A DNA stretch of 64,000 nt from Nocardioides baekrokdamisoli (GTDB lineage: Bacteria; Actinomycetota; Actinomycetes; Propionibacteriales; Nocardioidaceae): contig NZ_AP019307.1 of assembly GCF_003945325.1 (NCBI RefSeq), positions 2,542,001 to 2,606,000 of the forward strand, read 5' to 3'. The notes below the pieces were generated by a model. The model saw only the letters and a program-made list of their open reading frames with translations, had not been told where the DNA came from and did not search any database. Below are positions 38,938 through 47,295 of this stretch, one piece after another (the stretch's first letter is position 1; each line of letters begins with the position of its first letter). Position numbers and translations under genes: made by a program.

Positions 38938-41169
38938 GTGACTGAACCTGTCATTTCTGCCGTTGAGACCGTTCTGGACAACGGCAAGTTCGGCAAGCGC
39001 ACCGTCAAGTTCGAGACGGGCCTCCTGGCCCGGCAGGCTGCCGGGTCCGTAACGGCCTACCTGGACGACGAGACCATGCTGCTGTCGGCCACCACCGCCT
39101 CGAAGCAGCCGAAGGACCACTTCGACTTCTTCCCACTCACGATCGACGTCGAAGAGCGTATGTACGCCGCCGGCAAGATCCCGGGCTCGTTCTTCCGCTC
39201 CGAGGGTCGCCCCGGCGAGGACGCGATCCTCACCTGCCGCCTCATCGACCGTCCGCTGCGCCCGACCTTCGTCAAGGGCCTGCGCAACGAGGTCCAGGTC
39301 GTCATCACCGTGATGGCGCTCGACCCGAACCAGCCGTACGACGTGCTCGCGATCAACGCCGCGTCGGCCTCCACCCAACTCGCCGGCCTTCCGTTCTCCG
39401 GCCCGGTCGGTGCCACCCGCGTTGCCCTCATCGAGGGTCAGTGGGTTGCCTTCCCGACGCACAGCCAGCTTGAGGACGCCGTCTTCGACATGGTCGTCGC
39501 CGGTCGTGTCACCGAGACCGGTGACGTCGCGATCATGATGGTCGAGGCCGAGGCGCCCGAGCAGGCGTGGGACCTCATCCAGGGCGGCGCGCAGGCCCCG
39601 ACCGAGGCGATCGTCGCCGCCGGTCTGGACGCCTCGAAGCCGTTCATCAAGCAGCTCTGTGAGGCCCAGGCCGAGCTCGCCAAGCAGGCGGCGAAGCCGG
39701 TCGGCGAGTTCAAGGTCTTCCTGGACTACCAGGACGACGTCTATGCCGCCGTTGACGCCGCCGTCGGTGACGATGTCCGCGCGCTCTACAGCGCATCGAA
39801 CGGGCTCGACAAGTTGGCCCGCGAGGCCAAGGGCGACGACATCAAGGCCGCGCTGCTCGACAAGATCGGCGCTGACTTCGAGGGTCGCGAGGGCGAGATC
39901 GGTGCGGCGTTCAAGTCGGTCACCAAGCAGGCCATCCGTACGCAGGTCCTGCGTGACAAGGTCCGCATCGACGGCCGCGGTCTGGCCGACATCCGCCCGC
40001 TGCACGCCGAGGTCTCGGTGATCCCGCGGGTGCACGGTTCGGCGCTGTTCGAGCGCGGCGAGACCCAGATCCTGGGCGTCACCACTCTCGACATGCTCAA
40101 GATGGAGCAGCAGCTCGACACCCTGTCGCCGGAGAAGCACCGGCGCTACATGCACAAGTACATCTTCCCGCCGTTCTCCACCGGTGAGACCGGTCGCGTC
40201 GGTTCGCCGAAGCGTCGCGAGATCGGTCACGGTGCGCTCGCCCGTCGCGCGCTCCTGCCGGTGCTGCCGTCGCGTGAAGAGTTCCCGTACGCGATCCGTC
40301 AGCTCTCCGAGGCGATGGGCTCCAACGGCTCCACCTCGATGGGTTCGGTCTGCGCCAGCACGCTGTCGCTCCTCGAGGCGGGCGTTCCGCTGAAGGCTGC
40401 GGTCGCCGGCATCGCGATGGGCCTGATCTCGGGCGAGGTCGACGGCCAGACTCAGTACGTCGCGCTCACCGACATCCTCGGTGCCGAGGACGCGTTCGGC
40501 GACATGGACTTCAAGGTCGCCGGTACCTCCGAGTTCGTCACTGCACTGCAGCTCGACACCAAGCTCGACGGCATCCCGGCGTCAGTTCTGGGTGCCGCCC
40601 TGAACCAGGCCAAGGACGCGCGTCTTGCGATCCTCGACGTGATGGCCGAGGCCATCACGGCCCCGTCGGAGATGTCGGTGCACGCGCCGCGCATCATCAC
40701 GGTGAAGATCCCGGTCGACAAGATCGGTGCGGTCATCGGCCCGAAGGGCGCGGTCATCAACCAGATCCAGGACGACACGGGCGCGACCCTGTCGATCGAG
40801 GACGACGGCACGGTCTACATCGGTGCGACCAACGGCGAGGCGGCCGAGGCCGCTCGCTCCGCGGTCAACGCGATTGCCAACCCGACCATGCCGGAGATCG
40901 GCGAGCGCTACCTGGGCACTGTCGTGAAGACCACCAACTTCGGTGCCTTCGTCTCGCTGCTCCCGGGCAAGGACGGCCTGGTGCACATCACCCGGCTCAA
41001 GGCCCTCAACGGTGGCAAGCGCATCGACAACGTCGAGGACGTCGTCGAGGTCGGTCAGAAGATCCAGGTCGAGATCGTCGAGATCGACGACCGCGGCAAG
41101 CTCTCGCTCGCCCCGGTGGTCGAGGACGAGGGTTCGGTGGAGGCTGACGCCGCCGCTGACGCTGAGTGA
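38938..41169 (+). CDS. pnp: Polyribonucleotide nucleotidyltransferase (PNPase)
   Basis: Phosphorolytic 3'-5' exoribonuclease; in actinobacteria it also makes guanosine tetraphosphate in some species. The 743-aa protein has two RNase PH-like domains ([38 protein letters not shown] and [13 protein letters not shown]), then KH ([20 protein letters not shown] region near 595-630) and S1 ([21 protein letters not shown]) domains and an acidic tail. GTG 38938 follows a purine-rich AAAAGAGA. It precedes pepR by 12 bp. Confidence 0.97.
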   Translation: MTEPVISAVETVLDNGKFGKRTVKFETGLLARQAAGSVTAYLDDETMLLSATTASKQPKDHFDFFPLTIDVEERMYAAGKIPGSFFRSEGRPGEDAILTCRLIDRPLRPTFVKGLRNEVQVVITVMALDPNQPYDVLAINAASASTQLAGLPFSGPVGATRVALIEGQWVAFPTHSQLEDAVFDMVVAGRVTETGDVAIMMVEAEAPEQAWDLIQGGAQAPTEAIVAAGLDASKPFIKQLCEAQAELAKQAAKPVGEFKVFLDYQDDVYAAVDAAVGDDVRALYSASNGLDKLAREAKGDDIKAALLDKIGADFEGREGEIGAAFKSVTKQAIRTQVLRDKVRIDGRGLADIRPLHAEVSVIPRVHGSALFERGETQILGVTTLDMLKMEQQLDTLSPEKHRRYMHKYIFPPFSTGETGRVGSPKRREIGHGALARRALLPVLPSREEFPYAIRQLSEAMGSNGSTSMGSVCASTLSLLEAGVPLKAAVAGIAMGLISGEVDGQTQYVALTDILGAEDAFGDMDFKVAGTSEFVTALQLDTKLDGIPASVLGAALNQAKDARLAILDVMAEAITAPSEMSVHAPRIITVKIPVDKIGAVIGPKGAVINQIQDDTGATLSIEDDGTVYIGATNGEAAEAARSAVNAIANPTMPEIGERYLGTVVKTTNFGAFVSLLPGKDGLVHITRLKALNGGKRIDNVEDVVEVGQKIQVEIVEIDDRGKLSLAPVVEDEGSVEADAAADAE

Positions 41170-41181
41170 TCCTCGCCTGAT

Positions 41182-42441
41182 TTGAGCACAGCACAAGAGA
41201 TCGAGCCGGGCGTACGTCGGACTCTGCTCCCCAGCGGCCTTCGGGTCGTGACGGAGCAGATGTCGGGCGTACGCTCGGCCGCTGTTGGCGTATGGGTGGG
41301 CGTCGGATCCCGCGACGAGACCCCCGAACAGCACGGCTGTTCACACTTCCTGGAGCACCTGCTCTTCAAGGGCACTCCGTCGCGTACGGCCCTGGACATC
41401 TCGGTCGCGCTCGACTCGGTCGGCGGTGAGTTCAACGCCTACACGGCCAAGGAATACACGGTCTTCCACGCGCGGATCCTCGATCGCGATCTCCCGATGG
41501 CGATCGATGTCCTCGGCGACATGATCAGTTCTTCGCTCATCACCTCCGACGACGTCGAGGCCGAGCGCGAGGTCATCCTCGACGAGATCGCGATGCACGA
41601 CGACGATGCCGATGACGTCGTCCACAACCTCTTTGCGGCGCAGGCGTACGGGGCTGACACGCCGCTGGGCCGCGGGATCGCCGGCACGTTCGACTCGATC
41701 CGCGGGATGTCGCGCGAGACGATCGCGGACTTCTACCGAGCCCGCTACCGCCCTGAGAACATGGTTGTCGCGGCTGCTGGCAATCTGGATCACGACGAGG
41801 TCGTACGCCAGGTCGAAGCAGCCTTCGGGCGCCAGGGGTTCCTCGACACTGTCGCGGACCCGATTGCGCCCCGGGCTGGTACGCCCCTGCCGGTCGCCTC
41901 CGGAACCGTCACCGAGACTCGGGCCTTTGAGCAGGCCAACGTGGTCCTCGGGGTTCCCGGATTCGGGCGCGACGACGAGCGACGGTTCGCCCTCAGCATC
42001 GTCAATGCCACTCTGGGCGGCGGCACGTCCTCACGCCTGTTCCAGGAAGTCCGCGAGAAGCGCGGGCTGGCGTACTCGGTGTACTCGTTCGTCAGCGGCC
42101 ATGCCGACACCGGTGTCATCGGCGTCGCCGTCGGCTGTCTGCCGGAGAAGACCGAGGAGACGCTGGCGACCGTACGCGCCGAACTGGCCAAGCTCGCTGC
42201 CCACGGCATCACCGCGGATGAACTCCGGCTGGCCAAGGGGCAACTCGCAGGGGGAGTTGTGCTCGGCCTCGAGGACTCCGCATCGCGGATGTCACGTCTC
42301 GGCAAGGCTGAACTGGTCCATGACCAGATGCTCACGATCGACGACGTCCTGCATCGGATGGACGCAGTGACGCTCGAGGAGTGCCGCGAGGTGGCTCGTC
42401 TGTATGGCGGCCCAGAGATCCTCGCGATCGTCGGCCCCTGA
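41182..42441 (+). CDS. pepR: M16-family zinc peptidase PepR
   Basis: Processing-peptidase-like metalloprotease of 419 aa. The inverted zinc motif HFLEH is at residues 55-59 (SHFLEHLLFKGT) with the downstream Glu region EREVILDEIAMHDDD. The C-terminal M16 half includes GGGTSSRLFQEVREKRGLAYS. The rare TTG start at 41182 lies 12 bp after pnp, matching the mycobacterial gpsI-pepR order. Cytosolic or exported substrate unknown. Its stop is 4 bp before a 22-bp repeat array. Confidence 0.94.
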   Translation: MSTAQEIEPGVRRTLLPSGLRVVTEQMSGVRSAAVGVWVGVGSRDETPEQHGCSHFLEHLLFKGTPSRTALDISVALDSVGGEFNAYTAKEYTVFHARILDRDLPMAIDVLGDMISSSLITSDDVEAEREVILDEIAMHDDDADDVVHNLFAAQAYGADTPLGRGIAGTFDSIRGMSRETIADFYRARYRPENMVVAAAGNLDHDEVVRQVEAAFGRQGFLDTVADPIAPRAGTPLPVASGTVTETRAFEQANVVLGVPGFGRDDERRFALSIVNATLGGGTSSRLFQEVREKRGLAYSVYSFVSGHADTGVIGVAVGCLPEKTEETLATVRAELAKLAAHGITADELRLAKGQLAGGVVLGLEDSASRMSRLGKAELVHDQMLTIDDVLHRMDAVTLEECREVARLYGGPEILAIVGP

Positions 42442-42445
42442 GCTC

Positions 42446-42511
42446 GCCGAACCGTCACTTTTGGCGGCTCGAACCGTCACCTTGGGCGGGCCGAACTGTC
42501 ACTTCTGGTCC
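42446..42511 (+). repeat. Left array: three tandem 22-bp repeats
   Basis: Units at 42446-42467, 42468-42489 and 42490-42511, all exactly 22 bp with no spacer. Consensus GCCGAACCGTCACTTTTGGC plus GG; the units differ from each other at about four to eight positions. Each unit is a short imperfect palindrome (GCCGAA near one end and TTNGGC near the other). The array starts 4 bp after the pepR stop and ends 58 bp before the ATG of the AbiEi/DUF559 gene. Confidence 0.95.
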
Positions 42512-42569
42512 ACAGCGAGCCAGGGACGCCCTGTTGTCCACAGGCCCACGACGAGCCGCCCCGAGACTG

Positions 42570-43484
42570 ATGATGTCGGTTCAGCATCACGGGGTGGACA
42601 TCGAGATCCTGACTCCGGCCGAATTGCGCCAACGGGGGCTGCGGCCCAGACACATTCGTACGCTGCTGGAGCGCGGGGAACTGCGGCGGATCTTGCGCGG
42701 CGCGTACGTGGACTCATCCGTGCCGGACAGTCTTGAGCTACGCGCGGCGGCATGCGCACGCGTCCTCGGCCCCCGCCAGATCGTGGTCGATCGCACCGCT
42801 GCCTGGCTGCACGGTGTCGATGCCTTGACCTGGGGTGAACATGATGTCCTGCCCCCGGTCGAGGTCTGCGCGGTGCGCGGCGACCAGCGGACTCGTCGCA
42901 CGGGCCTCGATTCGGGCGAGCGCGATCTCGTGCGCCGCGACCTCCAGGAGCTTGCCGGGGTTCTGGTGACGACGCCCATGCGTACGGGCCTGGATCTTGG
43001 CTGCCGGCTCAGGCGCCGAGAGGCGTACGCAGCGCTCAACGATCTTGCCCGCTTGGTCCCGTCCGGACGTCTGGCGTTTGATCGGGAACTGCCGCGGTTC
43101 GCGGGGCGCCGCGGCGTTGTGCAACTGCGGCAACTGCTACCGCTGATCGAACCGCGACTCGAGTCACCCCGGGAGGCGTGGCTGTGGCTCGCGCTCCACG
43201 ACGCCGGGCTACCTCCGCCGACGCCGCAGGTGTGGGTCGGCAATGGTCGCTTCCGTCTGGACTTCGCCTACGAGCGCTTGCGGATCTGCATCGAGTACGA
43301 CGGCGCCGCGGCGCACGGTCCGCAGAGTGCCGCGTACGACGCTGCGAGGCGGGCATGGTTGAGGGCGCATGGATGGCGGACGATCGCCATCCGGGCTGGC
43401 GATTTTGGTGCGGATCGGATCGACACCTGGGTCAGGCAGTTGCGCGCGATGATCGGCGAGAGCTACGACAATCGGCGGTGGTGA
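42570..43484 (+). CDS. AbiEi-like winged-helix and DUF559 (Vsr-like) nuclease-fold protein
   Basis: The 304-aa protein starts MMSVQHHGVDIEILTP; the N-terminal ~60 residues (ELRQRGLRPRHIRTLLERGE, ILRGAYVD) match the AbiEi antitoxin-type winged helix. A central AbiEi_4-like region follows (VVDRTAAWLHGVDALTWGE). The C-terminal ~110 residues resemble DUF559/Vsr-type PD-(D/E)xK folds: SPREAWLWLALHDAGL, RLDFAYERLRICIEYDG with candidate Asp and Glu, and AAHGPQ. No toxin gene accompanies it. Whether it cuts DNA, represses itself or both is unknown. Arg-rich and flanked by inverted 22-bp repeat arrays. Confidence 0.82.
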   Translation: MMSVQHHGVDIEILTPAELRQRGLRPRHIRTLLERGELRRILRGAYVDSSVPDSLELRAAACARVLGPRQIVVDRTAAWLHGVDALTWGEHDVLPPVEVCAVRGDQRTRRTGLDSGERDLVRRDLQELAGVLVTTPMRTGLDLGCRLRRREAYAALNDLARLVPSGRLAFDRELPRFAGRRGVVQLRQLLPLIEPRLESPREAWLWLALHDAGLPPPTPQVWVGNGRFRLDFAYERLRICIEYDGAAAHGPQSAAYDAARRAWLRAHGWRTIAIRAGDFGADRIDTWVRQLRAMIGESYDNRRW

Positions 43485-43492
43485 CAGATCGT

Positions 43493-43558
43493 CAGCCGCT
43501 ACCGACGGTTCGTCGCGCCAAATGTGCCGGTTCGGCCCGCCGAAAGTGACGGTTCGGC
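43493..43558 (-). repeat. Right array: three tandem 22-bp repeats in inverted orientation
   Basis: Read on the minus strand, units at 43558-43537, 43536-43515 and 43514-43493. The first (GCCGAACCGTCACTTTCGGC plus GG) is a near-perfect match to the left array consensus, the second is close, and the third keeps only its first half (CGAACCGTC). Total 66 bp, the same as the left array. It ends 1 bp before the methyltransferase stop codon. Confidence 0.92.
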
Positions 43559-43559
43559 G

Positions 43560-44075
43560 TCAGCGGCGGCCGATGAGGGCGACCGCCGCCGGCTGGCGGC
43601 TGTCGATCACCGAAACCCGGAATCCGGCTTCGGAGAGTGCCCGACCGGTCTTCTCGACCATTTCAGGCACCATGTCGCGGCGAGTCGCTTCGTAGAAGAT
43701 GTTGACGGTGCCGCCGGGGAGTACGCGCTCGTGCAGCAGCGCGATCTCGTCACTGCAGTCGCGCGACCAGAACAGGTTCACGTTGAACGCGAACACCTTG
43801 TTGAGTCGCTTGACCGGGACGCGCAGCGTGGCGAGGTCGATCTGGCGGACCGTGAGGCGACCTGCGGCCACATAGGGCGCGCAACGCTTCTTCGTACGGT
43901 CGACGCCGGCCTCGGAACGATCGATCGCGAACACCTTGCCGGTGGTCAGAGGACGGCACAGCAACTCCGCGCCTTCGCCCGCTCCACACCCGATTTCGAG
44001 GATGTGGTCGGTCGGCTGCACATCGATGAGGTCAACGGCCCATCGGATGCGTGCAGGAATCTGCTGAACGACCAT
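43560..44075 (-). CDS. Class I SAM-dependent methyltransferase
   Basis: A 171-aa cytoplasmic methyltransferase fold: motif I is ILEIGCGAGEGAELL, motif II region KVFAIDRSEAGVDRTK, and motif III LPGGTVNIFYE. Close to ubiquinone/menaquinone-type or small-molecule methyltransferases, but the substrate is not evident. ATG 44075 (MVVQQIPARIRWA) is chosen by alignment of the N-terminal helix; GTG 44114 would add 13 residues. Divergent from dapB, convergent with the AbiEi/DUF559 gene. Confidence 0.83.
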   Translation of the reverse strand: MVVQQIPARIRWAVDLIDVQPTDHILEIGCGAGEGAELLCRPLTTGKVFAIDRSEAGVDRTKKRCAPYVAAGRLTVRQIDLATLRVPVKRLNKVFAFNVNLFWSRDCSDEIALLHERVLPGGTVNIFYEATRRDMVPEMVEKTGRALSEAGFRVSVIDSRQPAAVALIGRR

Positions 44076-44151
44076 GGGCGCAAGTGTTCCAGATTGATGT
44101 GGGTCACAGTCCACCCCCTACCGACTTCGGTACGCGCGGAGTGTGCGCCAC

Positions 44152-44157
44152 TAGATT
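44152..44157 (+). promoter_or_regulatory. -10-like TAGATT before the dapB GTG
   Basis: TAGATT ends exactly 6 nt before GTG 44164, supporting a leaderless dapB transcript and this start codon. Confidence 0.5.
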
Positions 44158-44163
44158 GGTGCC

Positions 44164-44907
44164 GTGATCAAGGTGGCGGTGTGCGGTGCTCGCGGCAAGC
44201 TCGGTTCGGCTCTTGTGGCGGGTTTCAAGGCGTCCGGCGAGATCGATGTCGTGGCCGAGGTCGACTTCGGCGATGACCTCCAGGCGATCACTGCGGCGGG
44301 CGCCGAGGTGATCGTGGACGTCACCAGTCCCGACGCGGTGATGGGCAACCTCGAATTCGCAGTCAAGCACGGCATTCACGCTGTGGTGGGCACGACAGGC
44401 TTCGACGACGCCCGCCTGGAGCAGATCCGGGCCTGGCTCGGCGAGGCCCCGGCCACGGGCGTACTCATCTGCCCGAACTTCTCCATCGGCGCGATCCTGA
44501 TGATGCAGTTCGCCGCCAAGGCCGCTCCGTACTTCGAATCGGTGGAGATCATCGAGTTGCACCACCCGACCAAGGCCGATGCACCGTCCGGCACCTCGGC
44601 CCGTACCGCCGAACTCATCGCGGCCGCCCGGCTGGCGGCAGGTACGCCGAACGCTCCGGACGCCACGTCGGTGGCCCTGGAGGGCGCACGCGGCGCCAAG
44701 GTGGAGGGGGTACCGGTGCACTCGTTGCGCGTACGCGGCCTCGTGGCCCACCAGGAAGTCATCTTCGGCAGCGTCGGGGAGACCCTGACGATCCGCCACG
44801 ACTCGATGGATCGGTCAGGCTTCGCCCCGGGCGCCATCGCCGGCATCAAGGGAGTGCGTACGCTCCGCGGCCTCACGGTCGGCCTGGAGAACGTGCTCGA
44901 TCTCTGA
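44164..44907 (+). CDS. dapB: 4-hydroxy-tetrahydrodipicolinate reductase
   Basis: NAD(P)H-dependent step in lysine and diaminopimelate synthesis. The 247-aa product shows the dinucleotide motif VAVCGARGKLGSAL (residues 4-17), VDVTSPDAVMGNL, VVGTTGFDD and the catalytic segment LHHPTKADAPSGTS (near 132-145). Length typical for actinobacteria. GTG 44164 is supported by the upstream hexamer. Position near pnp-pepR is conserved in mycobacteria. Confidence 0.96.
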   Translation: MIKVAVCGARGKLGSALVAGFKASGEIDVVAEVDFGDDLQAITAAGAEVIVDVTSPDAVMGNLEFAVKHGIHAVVGTTGFDDARLEQIRAWLGEAPATGVLICPNFSIGAILMMQFAAKAAPYFESVEIIELHHPTKADAPSGTSARTAELIAAARLAAGTPNAPDATSVALEGARGAKVEGVPVHSLRVRGLVAHQEVIFGSVGETLTIRHDSMDRSGFAPGAIAGIKGVRTLRGLTVGLENVLDL

Positions 44908-44923
44908 GAGGGGCCTCGTCGAC

Positions 44924-45481
44924 CTACTTGTAGCTCTCCGGAAGCTTGGTGCCGACCTTGACCTGCGGCTTCGGGTAGCGCATCAGGCGCATCTGCGTGG
45001 AGCGCATCAGCGCGTAGTAGACGTGTCCCTTGGGGGATACGCCGGGGAAGCGTTGCTTCAATTCGCGGCGCACCGCGATGCGCAAGCCCCACAGGCTCAT
45101 CGCCGCCATCAGCGCCAACACGAGGGTGAAGAGCATCGCGAACGTGATCACCGAGCGGTTGGCGAAGAAGTTCAGTGCGACGGCCAGGACGAGACACGGG
45201 AGCAGGATCTCGCCGATGTTGACCTTGCTGTCGATGAAGTCGCGCAGGAACTTCCGGACCGGACCGCGGTCGCGCTCAGCGAGGAACCGCTCGTCACCCG
45301 AACGGACAGCAGCCTGAGCCTTCAATCGGTCGGCACGCATCTTCTCGCCACGGGAGCGGGGGGCCTTCGCGCGGGCCTTCGCTGCCGCCTCGGCCTGCTT
45401 GCGCGTCGGGGTGGCGTGCCCCTTGCCGCCCTCCTTGCTGGAGGCGGATTCAACGGTTGGAGGCTTCTGACGACCGAACAC
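44924..45481 (-). CDS. DUF3043 membrane protein
   Basis: A 185-aa actinobacterial conserved protein. It has a basic, Lys/Ala/Arg-rich N-terminal half (VFGRQKPPTVESASSKEGGKGHATPTR... region, residues 1-75), DRGPVRKFLRDFIDSKVNIGE, then two adjacent membrane helices (ILLPCLVLAVALNFF and TFAMLFTLVLALMAAMSLWG) and a C-terminal RRELKQRFPGVSPKGHVYYA segment. The GTG at 45481 follows TACGCT at 6 nt and gives the family's usual FGR start. Function unknown. Divergent from pspA. Confidence 0.85.
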   Translation of the reverse strand: MFGRQKPPTVESASSKEGGKGHATPTRKQAEAAAKARAKAPRSRGEKMRADRLKAQAAVRSGDERFLAERDRGPVRKFLRDFIDSKVNIGEILLPCLVLAVALNFFANRSVITFAMLFTLVLALMAAMSLWGLRIAVRRELKQRFPGVSPKGHVYYALMRSTQMRLMRYPKPQVKVGTKLPESYK

Positions 45482-45487
45482 GGGGCC

Positions 45488-45493
45488 AGCGTA
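45488..45493 (-). promoter_or_regulatory. -10-like TACGCT before the DUF3043 gene
   Basis: On the minus strand TACGCT is followed by 6 nt and GTG 45481, consistent with leaderless expression. Confidence 0.45.
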
Positions 45494-45575
45494 GGCGATC
45501 GAGTGGCGACACCTCTCCCCGGCGCTTTCGCGGCCGCGTAGGGTGAGATCGACCAAATCCTGGGAAGAGGTACAG

Positions 45576-46343
45576 ATGGCCAGCCTGTGGCAGCGTACGA
45601 AGCTGATTTTTGCGTCCAACGCGAGCAAGGCGCTCGACAAGGCCGAGGACCCGCGCAAGATCCTCGACTACAGCTACGAGAAGCAGCGCGAGATGCTCAC
45701 GCAGGTACGCCGCGGCGTGGCTGACGTGGCCACCAGCCGCAAGCGCGTCGAGCTGCAGATCCAGCAACTGCAGGCTCAGCAGAACACCCTGCAGGACCAG
45801 GCCAAGAAGGCGATCGACCTCGGCCGCGAGGACCTCGCTCGGGAGGCGCTGACGCGCAAGGCTGGCATCACCGGCCAGATCACCGAGTTGGACACCCAAC
45901 TGGCGTCTCTGCAGGCCGACGAGGAGAAGCTCGTCCTCGCTCAGCAGCAGTTGACTGCCAAGGTCGAGGCCTTCCGTACCAAGAAGGAAACGATCAAGGC
46001 CAACTACACCGCCGCCGAGGCGCAGGTGAAGATCCAGGACGCGGTCGCCGGGATCGGCGACAAGATGGGCGACGTCGGGATGGCGATCGAGCGTGCCGAG
46101 GAGAAGACCCGCACGCTGCAGGCGCGTGCCGGTGCGGTCGACGAGTTGCTCGCCTCCGGCGGCCTCGACGACCTGACCGCCAAGCCGGGCGACGACATCG
46201 CCCGCCAGTTGGCCGAGCTCAGCGCCGGATCCGACGTCGAGGCCGAGTTGGCCGCGCTCAAGGGCATCGCTGCGCCGCAGGCGACGCCGGCGCTCGAGCA
46301 GCCGATCATCACCGCTGAGTCCACGGAGACGACCGAGAAGTAA
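45576..46343 (+). CDS. pspA: PspA/IM30-family envelope-stress protein
   Basis: Peripheral membrane protein that forms large oligomers or ESCRT-III-like assemblies protecting the membrane. The 255-aa sequence is almost entirely coiled coil with MASLWQRTKLIFASNASKALDK at the start and DPRKILDYSYEKQREMLTQVRRGVADV, typical of the family. The C-terminal acidic tail is Ala/Glu-rich. ATG 45576 has GGAAGAGG at 45563-45570. A TAGGGT (45539-45544) could be its -10. In actinobacteria PspA levels respond to envelope stress; no local regulator gene is seen. Confidence 0.92.
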   Translation: MASLWQRTKLIFASNASKALDKAEDPRKILDYSYEKQREMLTQVRRGVADVATSRKRVELQIQQLQAQQNTLQDQAKKAIDLGREDLAREALTRKAGITGQITELDTQLASLQADEEKLVLAQQQLTAKVEAFRTKKETIKANYTAAEAQVKIQDAVAGIGDKMGDVGMAIERAEEKTRTLQARAGAVDELLASGGLDDLTAKPGDDIARQLAELSAGSDVEAELAALKGIAAPQATPALEQPIITAESTETTEK

Positions 46344-46369
46344 CCACGGTCTCCTGACAGCCTGAACAT

Positions 46370-46395
46370 CTGGCCCCCTCAGACGAGGGGGCCAG
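46370..46395 (+). terminator. Stem-loop terminator after pspA
   Basis: Perfect 11-bp stem (CTGGCCCCCTC with its complement at 46385-46395) around a 4-nt loop, 26 bp after the pspA stop. No strong T-run. Confidence 0.8.
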
Positions 46396-46410
46396 TGTCA
46401 TGCCGTGAGG

Positions 46411-46497
46411 ATGCCGAAGATGCACACGCGTGCCCCTGGCGGCGGTTTGGGCGGCACCGGATTCGGCGGTGGTACGCGCCGCAGCCTCGGCGGCTGA
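46411..46497 (+). CDS. Possible 28-aa Gly-rich small ORF
   Basis: ATG 46411 to TGA 46497 encodes MPKMHTRAPGGGLGGTGF followed by GGGTRRSLGG, a basic Gly-rich peptide. GTGAGG directly precedes the ATG, too close for an ideal ribosome binding site. It lies between the pspA terminator and the response regulator gene. No family recognised; this may be a chance ORF. Confidence 0.22.
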   Translation: MPKMHTRAPGGGLGGTGFGGGTRRSLGG

Positions 46498-46569
46498 CGA
46501 CAAGTGAGTCCTTTCACAGAAACAGGCGACACACAGGAAACCGATAGCAATCGCGGGCATGCTGAACCC

Positions 46570-47295
46570 ATGAGCACAGTTGCTGGGGATCTCACTCGAG
46601 CTGACGGCACCCCGCTGCGGGTTCTGGTCGTCGACGACGAGGCCAACATCGCGGAACTGGTGTCGATGGCTCTGCGGTACGAGGGCTGGCACGTCACCAC
46701 TGCCCTGAACGGAACCAAGGCGGTTCAGGCGGCGAAGGACACCGACCCCGACGCGGTCGTGCTGGACGTCATGCTCCCGGACATGGACGGCCTGGAGGTC
46801 CTGCGCCGCATCCGTACCTCCAACCCCGATGTCCCGGTCGTGTTCCTCACCGCCCGTGATGCCGTCGAGGACCGCATCGCCGGGCTCACGGCCGGCGGCG
46901 ACGACTACGTCACCAAGCCGTTCTCGCTCGAAGAGGTCGTCGCGAGACTCCGGGCACTCATGCGTCGGATGGGCGCGCGCCGCGCCGAGGAGCGCCCGGT
47001 TCTGGTCGTGGGCGACCTGGAGCTGGATGAGGACAGCCACGAGGTGTCTCGTGCCGGCGAGGAGATCTCGTTGACCAACACGGAGTACGAGTTGCTGCGC
47101 TATCTGATGCGCAACGAACGCCGTGTCCTGAGCAAGGCCCAGATCCTCGACCGGGTCTGGAACTACGACTTCGGTGGCCAGGCCAACGTCGTCGAGCTGT
47201 ACATCTCCTACCTGCGCAAGAAGGTCGATGTCGGCCGCGACCCGATGATCCATACCGTGCGGGGAGCCGGGTACGTCCTGAAGCCGGCGACGTGA
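46570..47295 (+). CDS. OmpR/PhoB-family response regulator
   Basis: A 241-aa two-component regulator. The receiver domain has VLVVDDEANI, phospho-acceptor Asp 66 in VVLDVMLPDMDG, the Thr of FLTARD and the Lys of VTKPFSLEE; the C-terminal winged helix ends TVRGAGYVL. ATG 46570 is used since a -10-like CATGCT lies 6 nt before it; an upstream in-frame GTG at 46504 would give a longer N-terminus. Its stop overlaps the kinase GTG, so they form a pair. Closest in style to the TrcR type; the signal is unknown. Confidence 0.93.
   Translation: MSTVAGDLTRADGTPLRVLVVDDEANIAELVSMALRYEGWHVTTALNGTKAVQAAKDTDPDAVVLDVMLPDMDGLEVLRRIRTSNPDVPVVFLTARDAVEDRIAGLTAGGDDYVTKPFSLEEVVARLRALMRRMGARRAEERPVLVVGDLELDEDSHEVSRAGEEISLTNTEYELLRYLMRNERRVLSKAQILDRVWNYDFGGQANVVELYISYLRKKVDVGRDPMIHTVRGAGYVLKPAT

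Larger units (their letters stand above)
42446..43558. mobile_element. Candidate compact mobile or selfish unit: inverted repeat arrays plus AbiEi/DUF559 gene
   Basis: A 1113-bp block made of three 22-bp units, one gene and three 22-bp units in inverted orientation. It fits exactly between the stop codon of pepR and the stop codon of the convergent methyltransferase gene, in a neighbourhood (pnp-pepR-dapB) that is otherwise conserved in actinobacteria. No transposase and no obvious target-site duplication were seen. Mobility is inferred only from architecture; regulatory or other explanations remain open. Confidence 0.4.

Noticed and set aside
42446..42511. CRISPR-like array
   Set aside because: The 22-bp units abut without spacers and no cas genes are present.
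42446..43558. Insertion sequence with a transposase
   Set aside because: The encoded protein has AbiEi and DUF559 features, no DDE or HUH motif, and no target-site duplication was visible.
43560..44114. Longer methyltransferase start at GTG 44114
   Set aside because: The extra 13 residues do not look like part of the fold and the AGGGGG lies too close to that GTG; the ATG at 44075 is preferred but not certain.
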